NCBI GenBank assembly: GCA_965178525.1
Contig: CBCXVS010000398.1
Coordinates: 1 to 5,533, forward strand
Direction of reading: 5' to 3'
From: CBCXVS01 sp965178525
GTDB lineage: Bacteria > Tectomicrobia > Entotheonellia > Entotheonellales > Entotheonellaceae
DNA length: 5,533 nucleotides
Shown: in pieces, positions 1 through 5,504 of the stretch
Numbering within the stretch: the stretch's first letter is position 1
Layout: every line of letters starts with the position of its first letter
Position numbers and translations under genes: made by a program
The notes under the pieces: generated by a model
Seen by the model: only the letters and a program-made list of their open reading frames with translations
What the model was told of the DNA's origin: nothing
The model's database searches: none

Positions 1-313
1 CTTGCTTGCGGCAATAGATGGGATATGGTTGGCCCTCTTCGGTGCGCACATAATAGTAATAATCATCGATTTTAACAGGCACGGAGAGGTCCGTTTCCTG
101 AATGCGGCCAAGCATTTCCTCATAAAGGGTCTGTTGTAGCCCTTTGGCGTGGGCCATGACGGCGTCTGTGTACGCATTTTCCGCTTCCAGGTAGGCGATG
201 ACCTCGGGATTCGTTTTGTCGCGCAGCCAGTGGTAGTTGTCAAGCCGGGTGTGCCCATGGGTCGTCATGATATGGGGCACGGTAGCAGCACGGGGAGGGA
301 TTGGAGATGTCAT
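1..313 (-). CDS. ptrB: Oligopeptidase B (prolyl oligopeptidase family, S9A), N-terminal part, cut by window edge
   Basis: Only the first ~104 residues lie in the window; the gene continues past the left edge. The translation resembles the N-terminus of oligopeptidase B: an HGHTRLDNYHWLRD stretch near residues 19-32, then PEVIAYLEAENAYTDAVM, then LYEEMLGRIQETD, and the DDYYYYVRTEEGQPYPIYCR strand entering the beta-propeller. Family members are cytoplasmic or periplasmic serine peptidases that cut short peptides after Arg or Lys; the propeller shields the active site. The catalytic Ser-Asp-His domain is C-terminal in this family, so its integrity cannot be judged here. The start is the ATG at 313..311, preceded by AGGAG (323..319) with a 5-nt spacer. 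There is no signal peptide. It lies 37 nt downstream of the membrane-protein gene on the same strand, so the two are probably cotranscribed. The family call is strong; the exact choice of oligopeptidase B over another S9A member rests on recalled sequence. Confidence 0.88.
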   Translation of the reverse strand, partial: MTSPIPPRAATVPHIMTTHGHTRLDNYHWLRDKTNPEVIAYLEAENAYTDAVMAHAKGLQQTLYEEMLGRIQETDLSVPVKIDDYYYYVRTEEGQPYPIYCRKQ

Positions 314-317
314 GGCG

Positions 318-323
318 ACTCCT
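318..323 (-). promoter_or_regulatory. Shine-Dalgarno site of the oligopeptidase B gene
   Basis: The minus strand reads AGGAGT just ahead of the ATG at 313, with a 5-nt gap from AGGAG. This site decides the start codon. Confidence 0.7.
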
Positions 324-350
324 GATTCTGCGTCGTGATGCCGTGCGTCT

Positions 351-878
351 TTAGTAGTGGACTTCTTCCGGCACCTCGGGCGAATACCGAAAGGCGTTTG
401 AAGTCAATGCTTGTAAACCAAAGACACCGATACTTGTCGTACCCCATCCCAATCCGACGACGACACCGGCATCGACGATACCTCTCCACGGCTGGTCGAG
501 ACGGCGGATGAGCAGGATGAGCAGGATAATGCCGACTGTCAGGGCAATAATAGCGATCTGTCTGCGTCTGTGGATATAAAAAAATCCCATACAGAACAGT
601 GGGGCGAGCACGATGTGGAGTAGATTCGGGTGTTCGGAGAGATATTTTGCCCGGGCTGCGACGCGCGGTGCAAACGCCTGTTGAAAGCCGCGATAGCCTT
701 CAGAATAGGCCATGAAGACGATGACGAGCACCAGCGCCAGCCAATGATACCACAACAGATCATAGGCAAACATGGCGATGGCAAAGCCTGCCAGCCGTAC
801 AACAGAATACACCAGTAAGACCAGAATGCCTCCCAGACCCCAGAAGGCGCCACACCATCCCAAGATAGATCGTCCCAT
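351..878 (-). CDS. Unrecognised multi-pass membrane protein
   Basis: A 175-residue protein I cannot assign to a named family. Hydrophobic stretches at about residues 10-38, 41-57, 86-102, 108-124 and 134-158 suggest four to five membrane segments. A basic loop (FAPRVAARAKY, about 69-79) follows an AYSEGYRGFQ segment, and HRRR (103-106) and IRR (124-126) flank the fourth hydrophobic segment. By the positive-inside rule these basic loops would face the cytoplasm. The C-terminus is short and acidic (PEVPEEVHY). I chose the ATG at 878..876; an in-frame GTG lies one codon upstream at 881. The ribosome binding site is weak (GGAAA-like). It is the upstream gene of a likely two-gene unit with oligopeptidase B (37 nt apart). 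The clean hydrophobic pattern and intact frame favour a real gene, but its function is unknown. Confidence 0.7.
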   Translation of the reverse strand: MGRSILGWCGAFWGLGGILVLLVYSVVRLAGFAIAMFAYDLLWYHWLALVLVIVFMAYSEGYRGFQQAFAPRVAARAKYLSEHPNLLHIVLAPLFCMGFFYIHRRRQIAIIALTVGIILLILLIRRLDQPWRGIVDAGVVVGLGWGTTSIGVFGLQALTSNAFRYSPEVPEEVHY

Positions 879-919
879 CACATTTCCAGCGGCAAGATAG
901 GTCCATCATGTTGTCCGGA

Positions 920-936
920 GCCGTAGCCGTAGCCGT
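920..936. repeat. Short GCCGTA tandem repeat inside a possible stem
   Basis: GCCGTA occurs twice, followed by GCCGT. The flanks CATCATG (904-910) and CATGATG (941-947) are exact complements, so the repeat would form the loop of a weak hairpin. There is no T-run, so it is not a terminator. It may be a binding site or simply chance. Confidence 0.3.
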
Positions 937-1084
937 CTGACATGATGCGATGATAACCGAGATGTCCGTAGAGTCAAGAGAAGCGTATGCGAAAAGCATC
1001 CTATCTTGCGTCCCTCAGAGCGATCACGCACAATAGAATCGCTGCATATGGAACATGGCTGAGACGTACCCATTGCGTCATGAC

Positions 1085-1091
1085 GAGGAGG
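1085..1091 (+). promoter_or_regulatory. Strong Shine-Dalgarno site of the oxidoreductase fragment
   Basis: GAGGAGG lies 5 nt ahead of the GTG at 1097. It decides GTG 1097 over the upstream in-frame ATG at 1055. Confidence 0.75.
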
Positions 1092-1096
1092 ACACC

Positions 1097-1411
1097 GTGA
1101 AACTTGATACGACGCTTGCCGTGCAGGATTTGAACGAGGTTGCTACGTACGCTAAGAGCGTGGAAGAGATGGGCTTTGACGCCCTGTGGTCGACCGAGTC
1201 GAAGCACGATCCCTTTTTGCCCCTGGCTGTTGCCGCGACCACGACGCAGACGTTGCAACTGGGGACTGCCATCGCGGTGGCGTTTCTGCGAAGCCCCACG
1301 ATTACCGCCCATACCTCCTGGGAGCTGCAAGCAAGTTCCGAAGGCCGCTTTATGCTTGGGCTCGGGACGCAGGTCAAAGGTCACAACGTTCGCCGTTTCG
1401 GTATCTCATAG
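1097..1411 (+). pseudogene. LLM-class F420-dependent-type oxidoreductase, truncated N-terminal fragment
   Basis: The 104 encoded residues match the N-terminal third of luciferase-like monooxygenase family TIM-barrel enzymes, closest to the probable F420-dependent oxidoreductases of actinobacteria and related groups. Such enzymes use F420H2 or flavin for redox of small molecules. Recognisable blocks are LDTTLAVQDL (about 3-12), EEMGFDALWSTES (about 24-36), HDPFLPLAVAA (about 38-48), LQLGTAIAVAFLRSP (about 56-70), GRFMLGLGTQVKGH (about 84-97) and RRFGIS (about 99-104). Full members are roughly 300-350 residues, so about two thirds is missing. The TAG stop (1409-1411) falls at codon 105, where I recall the family having Trp in an RRF-x-x-x-WE context; Glu follows directly. 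Beyond that Glu the same frame no longer resembles the family. The start is the GTG at 1097. The frame and ribosome binding site are intact, so truncation may be recent. A functional short protein is unlikely, because the barrel and cofactor site are incomplete. Confidence 0.75.
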
Positions 1412-1469
1412 GAAGTGAAGCGTCTGCTGGCGTGGCGTTGGCAGCATGACCTGTCGCCGTTTCCTGCAT

Positions 1470-2603
1470 TTACGGGCATGTCGTCAGGAACGGTACGACC
1501 TTCACATCATCGGTCGCCTTCTGGACGACTTCCTCCCCGGTGCCGCTCAGGACCGTGCCTAAGGGCCCGTCACCCCTGGGGCCATCTGTCGCATCCCAGA
1601 AATTTCTTTTGGCATTGACCGCATACGTGACGGAATCGGTCGGATCTATCTGCAGTCCGAGGTCGGGCACGTTCTCGGCGATACAGTTGTTCTTCACGAT
1701 CGTGCCCGTGGCCCCGCGGCTGAAGAAGATACCGCCAACATTGCGCCGCAGCTGATTGGCCAGAATACTGATGTCTTCTATATTCCGCCGCAGGCCAATG
1801 CCAAAATCGTCGTTGTCGCGTATGTTATTGTCCCGGACGACCGTGCGTTTCGACGCCGAGACAATCGTGATCGCCCCAAAATCGGTACTCCCATTCCCGG
1901 GACCGCACGGGCGCGAACTCGTGAAAAGAACCTGATTCCCCCTGATTTGCCCGTCCTCCATGAACCAATACAAGATGCCGGACTGACTAATCCTCCTGAA
2001 GATATTGTTGATGATTTTCGCACCCGTGGCGCCGAAGATGAAAATGCCATTCCCCGTGCCGCAGGGGCCGGGGATCATTTGCGTGCCGGTGCCGACATCT
2101 TCAATCGTGCTGGTGTCCATCCGGAAATTATCGGACTCGATGACGTCCAACCCCGAATTGCGCAGATCGTGGATGTCGGTTCGCTTCACCACCACATTGT
2201 CCGCACCCCCATTGACGAAATCGCCTACTTGGATGCCGTTGCCCATTGAACCGCTCAGGTCCATATCGAGGATGCGGGCGCGGTCACTTCCCGCTTCGAT
2301 ATTAATCTGCGTCCTGAATTCCTCAATGTTGCCGTTCCTAATGATGACGTCCGTAACGCCCGCCACACGCACGCCATTCCCGACATCATCCCCATCCCCA
2401 CTGATGGAGTGGCCATCGAGGTTGAGGACGACTCCTGCGGTGTCAATGATCAGCCCATCTCCGTCACAGGGGCCGATATGAGCCGTCAGCGTGGTATTCG
2501 CTGAAATCGTATCGCCACATACTTGGGCCTGAACCCCTAGCGCCATGACGAAGAGTCCAAAAAGCACCAACGTAAAACCTACACGTATCGTACGCCACAC
2601 CAT
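1470..2603 (-). CDS. Secreted right-handed parallel beta-helix protein (NosD/PbH1 repeat type)
   Basis: A complete 377-residue protein. Residues 1-26 form a Sec signal peptide: basic start (VWRTIR), hydrophobic core at about 8-23, and a likely signal peptidase I cut at VQA|QV (26/27). The mature part opens with CGDTIS and a Thr/Asn-rich strand, then LNLDGHSISG, as in many extracellular beta-helix proteins. Successive ~22-residue coils follow, rich in NNI, NGI and SGI turns: NGVRVAG, NGIQVGD, SGLDVIE, NGIFIFG, SGILYWF, FGIGLRR and VGGIFFS. Near the end an NFW-x4-GP motif (334-342) matches the closing coil of NosD-like proteins. Cys29, Cys46 and Cys376 could form disulfides. Such helices bind or cleave polysaccharide or act as surface scaffolds; I see no catalytic signature that decides between these. 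The start ATG (2603..2601) has GGAGG 8 nt upstream. It is monocistronic, convergent with the oxidoreductase fragment and divergent from the rml operon. Confidence 0.88.
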   Translation of the reverse strand: MVWRTIRVGFTLVLFGLFVMALGVQAQVCGDTISANTTLTAHIGPCDGDGLIIDTAGVVLNLDGHSISGDGDDVGNGVRVAGVTDVIIRNGNIEEFRTQINIEAGSDRARILDMDLSGSMGNGIQVGDFVNGGADNVVVKRTDIHDLRNSGLDVIESDNFRMDTSTIEDVGTGTQMIPGPCGTGNGIFIFGATGAKIINNIFRRISQSGILYWFMEDGQIRGNQVLFTSSRPCGPGNGSTDFGAITIVSASKRTVVRDNNIRDNDDFGIGLRRNIEDISILANQLRRNVGGIFFSRGATGTIVKNNCIAENVPDLGLQIDPTDSVTYAVNAKRNFWDATDGPRGDGPLGTVLSGTGEEVVQKATDDVKVVPFLTTCP

Positions 2604-2611
2604 GTTTTTCC

Positions 2612-2616
2612 CCTCC
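2612..2616 (-). promoter_or_regulatory. Shine-Dalgarno site of the beta-helix gene
   Basis: The minus strand reads AGGGAGGGG over 2618..2610, with the GGAGG core 8 nt from the ATG at 2603. It supports the start that gives an intact signal peptide. Confidence 0.75.
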
Positions 2617-2726
2617 CTGGGGTTTCGGGTTTCTGCACCTAAGCCTGATGCACTCGGTTTCTAATAACATCTGGGATGCTCTGCTTGTCCCTTGTCTGTA
2701 CCACCATAATCGCTGAGAGTTAACGG

Positions 2727-2740
2727 TCTCGAGAAGCGCT
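2727..2740. other. Adjacent palindromes in the beta-helix leader
   Basis: TCTCGAGA (2727-2734) and AGCGCT (2735-2740) are back-to-back perfect palindromes, about 40 nt downstream of the predicted start point of the beta-helix transcript. They could be an operator or part of a leader stem. Short palindromes are common by chance, so this is weak. Confidence 0.25.
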
Positions 2741-2783
2741 CTAGGCTTTACAATGTTGACAAGAGCCATCTTAAATGAGGCAT

Positions 2784-2812
2784 ATATTATTCCTTTATTA
2801 TTTGCATGTCAA
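2784..2812 (-). promoter_or_regulatory. Candidate sigma70-type promoter for the beta-helix gene
   Basis: On the minus strand a perfect -35 hexamer TTGACA (2812..2807) is followed after 17 nt by TAATAT (2789..2784), four of six matches to TATAAT, in a markedly AT-rich stretch. Transcription would begin near 2777, giving a leader of about 174 nt before the ATG at 2603. This is inferred from consensus and spacing only, and sigma-factor preference in this organism is unknown. Confidence 0.5.
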
Positions 2813-3424
2813 GATTAATCTATACTTCCAATGTCCTTAAAACAATGCACTTTCGATCGAGACGAATGCGAATCACGTTGGCCCTGATTCCTCAAGGCCA
2901 ACGTGGCTCAAGCGCTGCCCCTGGTGAAAGCGTACATCTCACTTCTGGAGCATCTCTAGTGTATGATCCTGATCCATACCTGCACGCCTCTATCGCCCCA
3001 TCACCTGCTACCTATTTTGTGTGGGCATCATGTCTGGCACAGTTTTTTTCCCTCTCGTCGAGTGTCCAGGATTGGCGCGCACAAAGAGGGCTTGCCCACG
3101 TTGAACACTTCTTACTCAAGCTAGGAATTACCACTGTCGATAAACAAATTACCGTATCACGATGCCTTACCGGCGGACCACCCTGAGTATGTGTGCCGCT
3201 TGGGCCAGTCCTTGCCCTTGCCAAATTCAAACACACCCCACAAGCGTGATCCATTACAGCGTGCGAGACGACCGGCCCTTCCATGCTGAGATGGTTCCCA
3301 GCCATCAGTGTGGGGTTTGCCAGGCGTGGAAAATGGGATGGGCAACGCTTCCTGTGACCGAAAAGGCGGAGCTGAGCCAACACCGGGAATATCGTGGGAT
3401 TTACATCAAGAGGGAGCCCGTATT
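2813..3424. other. About 610 bp without a supportable gene, upstream of rmlA
   Basis: I read all six frames here and recognise no protein family, RNA gene or terminator. Open frames exist (plus 2806-3186, minus 3383-3012, minus 3345-3157), but none has a good ribosome binding site or a familiar motif, and their composition is not convincingly protein-like. The region should hold the rml operon promoter. The best -10-like hexamer is TATACT at 2821-2826, without a good -35, so I do not call it. An 8-bp inverted pair, ACCCCACA (3235-3242) and TGTGGGGT (3309-3316), is present but unremarkable. It may be a long regulatory leader or remains of a decayed gene. Confidence 0.45.
3411..3416 (+). promoter_or_regulatory. 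Shine-Dalgarno site of rmlA
   Basis: AGGGAG lies 8 nt ahead of GTG 3425. It selects this start over the in-frame ATG at 3308, whose extra 39 residues do not resemble the family. Confidence 0.7.
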
Positions 3425-4306
3425 GTGAAAGGGATTATCCTAACTGGAGGTTCAGGGAGCCGATTGTTTCCGTTGACGTTGGCATCGAGTAAGCAACTGT
3501 TGCCGGTCTACGATAAGCCCATGATTTATTATCCGCTATCGACCCTGATGGACGCGGGCATTCGAGACATCTTGATCATCTCTACCCCGACGGATCTCTC
3601 GCCATTTCGCCGATTGTTAGGAGATGGGAGCCAATGGGGTATCTCGTTATCCTATGCGGAACAGCCACGCCCGGAAGGGCTGGCCCAAGCCTTCATTATT
3701 GGGCGAGAGTTTGTGGGACGTCATCCCGTGTCGTTGGTGCTTGGCGACAATATCTTTTACGGTCACGGATTGCCGCAAACCCTCCGGAAAGTCGCAAACT
3801 GGCAGGAGGGCGCCACTATCTTCGGCTACTGGGTGAAGGATCCGGAACGCTATGGGGTGGTGGAGTTTGACGATCAGGGTGACGTCCTCGACCTCGAAGA
3901 GAAACCCGTCTCGCCGCAGTCCAACTACGCCGTACCGGGTTTGTATTTTTACGATAATCGGGTGTTAGATATCGCGAGGGAGTTGAAGCCGTCTGCACGT
4001 GGCGAGCTCGAGATCACCGACGTCAACCGCCTGTACCTGGCGCTGGGAGCCTTGCGGGTCGAGCTGTTGGAGCGTGGTGTTGCCTGGCTCGACATGGGTA
4101 CGCACGAGTCCCTCCTGCAGGCGGCGATGTTCATCGAAGCCGTAGAGAGCCGGCAAGGCCTGAAGATCGCGTGTCTCGAAGAGATTGCCTACCGCATGGG
4201 CTATATCGACGCGGCGCAGCTCGAACGCCTGGCACAGCCGTATCTGAAGAACAACTACGGGCAATATCTGCTCCATGTCCTGCAGCAGAAAGGAGTAAGC
4301 GTATGA
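3425..4306 (+). CDS. rmlA (rfbA): Glucose-1-phosphate thymidylyltransferase
   Basis: This cytoplasmic enzyme makes dTDP-glucose and pyrophosphate from dTTP and glucose-1-phosphate, the first step of dTDP-L-rhamnose synthesis. The 293 residues match the usual RmlA length. The nucleotidyltransferase signature is complete: GGSGSRLFPLT (8-18) for nucleotide binding, SSKQLLPVYDKPMIYYPLS (21-39) with the catalytic-site Lys23, QPRPEGLAQAF (80-90), GDNIFYG (107-113) with the metal-binding Asp108, EEKP (158-161), YAVPGLYFYD (168-177), ELEITDVN (194-201) and WLDMGTHESL (221-230) with the second metal-binding Asp223. The C-terminal helical part (LEEIAYRMGYID, then LKNNYGQYLL) is also typical, so the gene looks fully functional. 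I chose the GTG at 3425 because it gives the canonical MKGIIL start and has AGGGAG 8 nt upstream. Its stop overlaps the rmlC start as ATGA (4303-4306), which implies translational coupling. Residue assignments rely on recalled RmlA structures. Confidence 0.96.
   Translation: MKGIILTGGSGSRLFPLTLASSKQLLPVYDKPMIYYPLSTLMDAGIRDILIISTPTDLSPFRRLLGDGSQWGISLSYAEQPRPEGLAQAFIIGREFVGRHPVSLVLGDNIFYGHGLPQTLRKVANWQEGATIFGYWVKDPERYGVVEFDDQGDVLDLEEKPVSPQSNYAVPGLYFYDNRVLDIARELKPSARGELEITDVNRLYLALGALRVELLERGVAWLDMGTHESLLQAAMFIEAVESRQGLKIACLEEIAYRMGYIDAAQLERLAQPYLKNNYGQYLLHVLQQKGVSV
4291..4295 (+). promoter_or_regulatory. Shine-Dalgarno site of rmlC
   Basis: AGGAG inside the end of rmlA, 7 nt before the rmlC ATG at 4303. 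Confidence 0.75.
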
Positions 4307-4860
4307 AAGTACAAACAGCGACGATCCCGGGTGTGTATTTGGTGGAGCCGCAGGTGTTTGAAGACGAGCGCGGTTGTTTCCTCGAAACCTGGCAGGCGAA
4401 ACGGTATGCGCAAGAGCAGATCCCGGGACCGTTTGTGCAAGACAATTGTTCGCATTCGACGCGTGGGATTTTGCGTGGGCTCCATTATCAACTCGAGCAT
4501 CCCCAAGGCAAGCTCGTCTGGGTGCTGCAAGGGCCTGGTCTACGATGTTGCGGTCGATATTCGAGTCGGATCGCCCACGTTTGGCGAATGGATTGGGGTG
4601 ATGCTGGGCGGGGATAACTACCACCAGTTGTATATCCCGCCGGGCTTTGCGCATGGCTTTTGCGTCCTGTCGGAATCGGCCGATTCCTTTATAAATGTAC
4701 CGATTTCTATAGGCCCGGAGATGAATACGGTTTGCGGTGGGACGACCCGCGCTTAGACATTCACTGGCCTGTTGCCAGGCCGGTGTTGGCCGACAAAGAT
4801 CGGCACTTTCCCACGCTAGATACGATCCCGCCGGAACATCTACCCGTTTTTGGAGGCTAA
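4303..4860 (+). pseudogene. rmlC (rfbC): dTDP-4-dehydrorhamnose 3,5-epimerase, with two compensating frameshifts
   Basis: RmlC epimerises C3 and C5 of dTDP-4-keto-6-deoxy-glucose, the third step of dTDP-rhamnose synthesis. As written, the first frame encodes a familiar N-terminus (IPGVYLVEPQVFEDERGCF; LRGLHYQ at 57-63 with the likely catalytic His61; GKLVWVLQG at 69-77) and then runs into a stop at 4617 after 104 codons. The family sequence resumes one frame over at VYDVAVDIRVGSPTFGEWIG and continues through YIPPGFAHGFCVLSESAD, then returns to the original frame at LYKCTDFYRPGDEYGLRWDD to the stop at 4860. This needs one extra base near 4531-4537 (around gggcctgg) and one missing base near 4685-4686 (GAT-tc-CTT, where a Phe codon is expected). 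With both repaired the protein is 185 residues, the normal length, and motifs from all parts of the cupin fold are present. It starts by ATGA overlap with rmlA and ends 2 nt before rmlD. Sequencing or assembly error is as likely as true inactivation. Confidence 0.9.
4852..4856 (+). promoter_or_regulatory. Shine-Dalgarno site of rmlD
   Basis: GGAGG within the last codons of rmlC, 6 nt before the ATG at 4863. The rmlC stop and rmlD start are 2 nt apart. Confidence 0.75.
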
Positions 4861-4862
4861 GC

Positions 4863-5504
4863 ATGCATATCCTGGTTGCAGGCCAACGGGGTATGCTGGC
4901 GCAGGCGTTGTTCCCCTGTTTGCACTGTGCCGGTTTTGACGTCGTATGCAGGGGCAGACCGGCTCTCGACATCACCCAGGCGACAAGCATCCGCCAGGCT
5001 CTGGCAGATATCCGGCCGGACATCCTGATCAATGCGGCTACCTATACGGCGGTCGACAAAGCCGAATCCGGACCCGAGGCTGCCTTTGCCGTCAATCGCG
5101 ATGGCCCCGCGTATCTGGCCGAGGCGTGCGCAGAAGCTGGCATCCCCCTGATCCATATGTCCACGGATTATGTCTTCGACGGTACCATGACACGTTCCTA
5201 CCACGAACATGATCCGGCAGCGCCTTTGGGGCATTACGGCCAGAGCAAGTGGGAAGGCGAAGAGGCTGTGCGTGGCTGCCACCACGCGCACCTGATTGTC
5301 CGTACCGCCTGGGTGTACGCAAGTCACGGCAGCAATTTCGTGAAAACCATGCTGCGGCTGGGCAAAGAGCGGGAAGAACTCTGCGTGGTGGAGGACCAGT
5401 GGGGGTGCCCCACATGGAGCCGGGAGTTGGCTGAGGCACTTACGACGATGTGTCAACGCCTTAGACCGAAGTTCCCCTGGCAGAATAGGCGGAGGGTTAA
5501 GTAG
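4863..5504 (+). CDS. rmlD (rfbD): dTDP-4-dehydrorhamnose reductase, C-terminally truncated
   Basis: RmlD is the NAD(P)H-dependent last enzyme of dTDP-L-rhamnose synthesis, a member of the extended short-chain dehydrogenase family. Visible features are the Rossmann GxxGxL motif (GQRGML, 7-12), INAATYTAVDKAE (56-68), the catalytic STDYVFDG block (100-107), YGQSK with the catalytic Tyr125 and Lys129, VRTAWVY (146-152) and EDQWGCPT (177-184). The protein stops at 213 residues, whereas family members are about 290-300. Similarity holds to about FPW (204-206), where relatives continue with a GTYHF-like strand. From 5481 it becomes QNRRRVK and ends at TAG 5502-5504. The nucleotide-binding and catalytic parts are therefore present, but the C-terminal substrate-binding lobe is missing. 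The start is the ATG at 4863 with GGAGG 6 nt upstream, not the in-frame extension to 4737. Insertion of foreign DNA, a rearrangement or an assembly join near 5481 would explain the truncation. Confidence 0.9.
   Translation: MHILVAGQRGMLAQALFPCLHCAGFDVVCRGRPALDITQATSIRQALADIRPDILINAATYTAVDKAESGPEAAFAVNRDGPAYLAEACAEAGIPLIHMSTDYVFDGTMTRSYHEHDPAAPLGHYGQSKWEGEEAVRGCHHAHLIVRTAWVYASHGSNFVKTMLRLGKEREELCVVEDQWGCPTWSRELAEALTTMCQRLRPKFPWQNRRRVK

Larger units (their letters stand above)
882..1096. other. Intergenic region between divergent genes
   Basis: 215 bp separate the membrane-protein gene (minus) from the oxidoreductase fragment (plus), so promoters for both sides should lie here. The only candidate I see is weak: TTGCGT at 1006-1011 and CACAAT at 1029-1034 with a 17-nt spacer, reading towards the plus-strand gene. 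The stretch also holds a short GCCGTA tandem repeat flanked by complementary CATCATG and CATGATG arms (904-910 and 941-947). Confidence 0.4.

Noticed and set aside
1409..1411. TAG in the LLM gene read through as a recoded sense codon
   Set aside because: The sequence after the following Glu does not continue the family, so readthrough would not restore the enzyme, and there is no sign of amber recoding in the other genes.
1424..1446. Possible terminator between the convergent genes (TGCTG and CAGCA arms)
   Set aside because: The stem is only five perfect base pairs and there is no T-run on either strand.
2005..2481. Plus-strand open frame of 158 codons inside the beta-helix gene
   Set aside because: The minus-strand gene has a signal peptide, repeats and a ribosome binding site; the opposite frame is Pro/Ser-rich and featureless.
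2756..2788. Plus-strand TTGACA (2756-2761) with TATATT (2783-2788) as an rml promoter
   Set aside because: The spacer would be 21 nt, too long for a normal sigma70 promoter, and the closer 17-19-nt hexamers are poor. It is also over 600 nt from rmlA.
2806..3186. Plus-strand open frame of 126 codons in the gene-poor stretch
   Set aside because: There is no ribosome binding site before its ATG, no recognisable domain, and no coding-like composition. It could be a chance open frame, so I list it only as part of the unassigned region.
3308..3424. N-terminal extension of rmlA from the ATG at 3308
   Set aside because: The extra 39 residues are unlike any RmlA, and GTG 3425 has a proper ribosome binding site and gives the canonical start.
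3965..5032. Long minus-strand open frame (355 codons) opposite rmlA-rmlC-rmlD
   Set aside because: It is antisense to three genes with clear family motifs, has low-complexity Arg/Ala/Pro-rich composition and matches nothing familiar. It is a shadow frame caused by codon bias.
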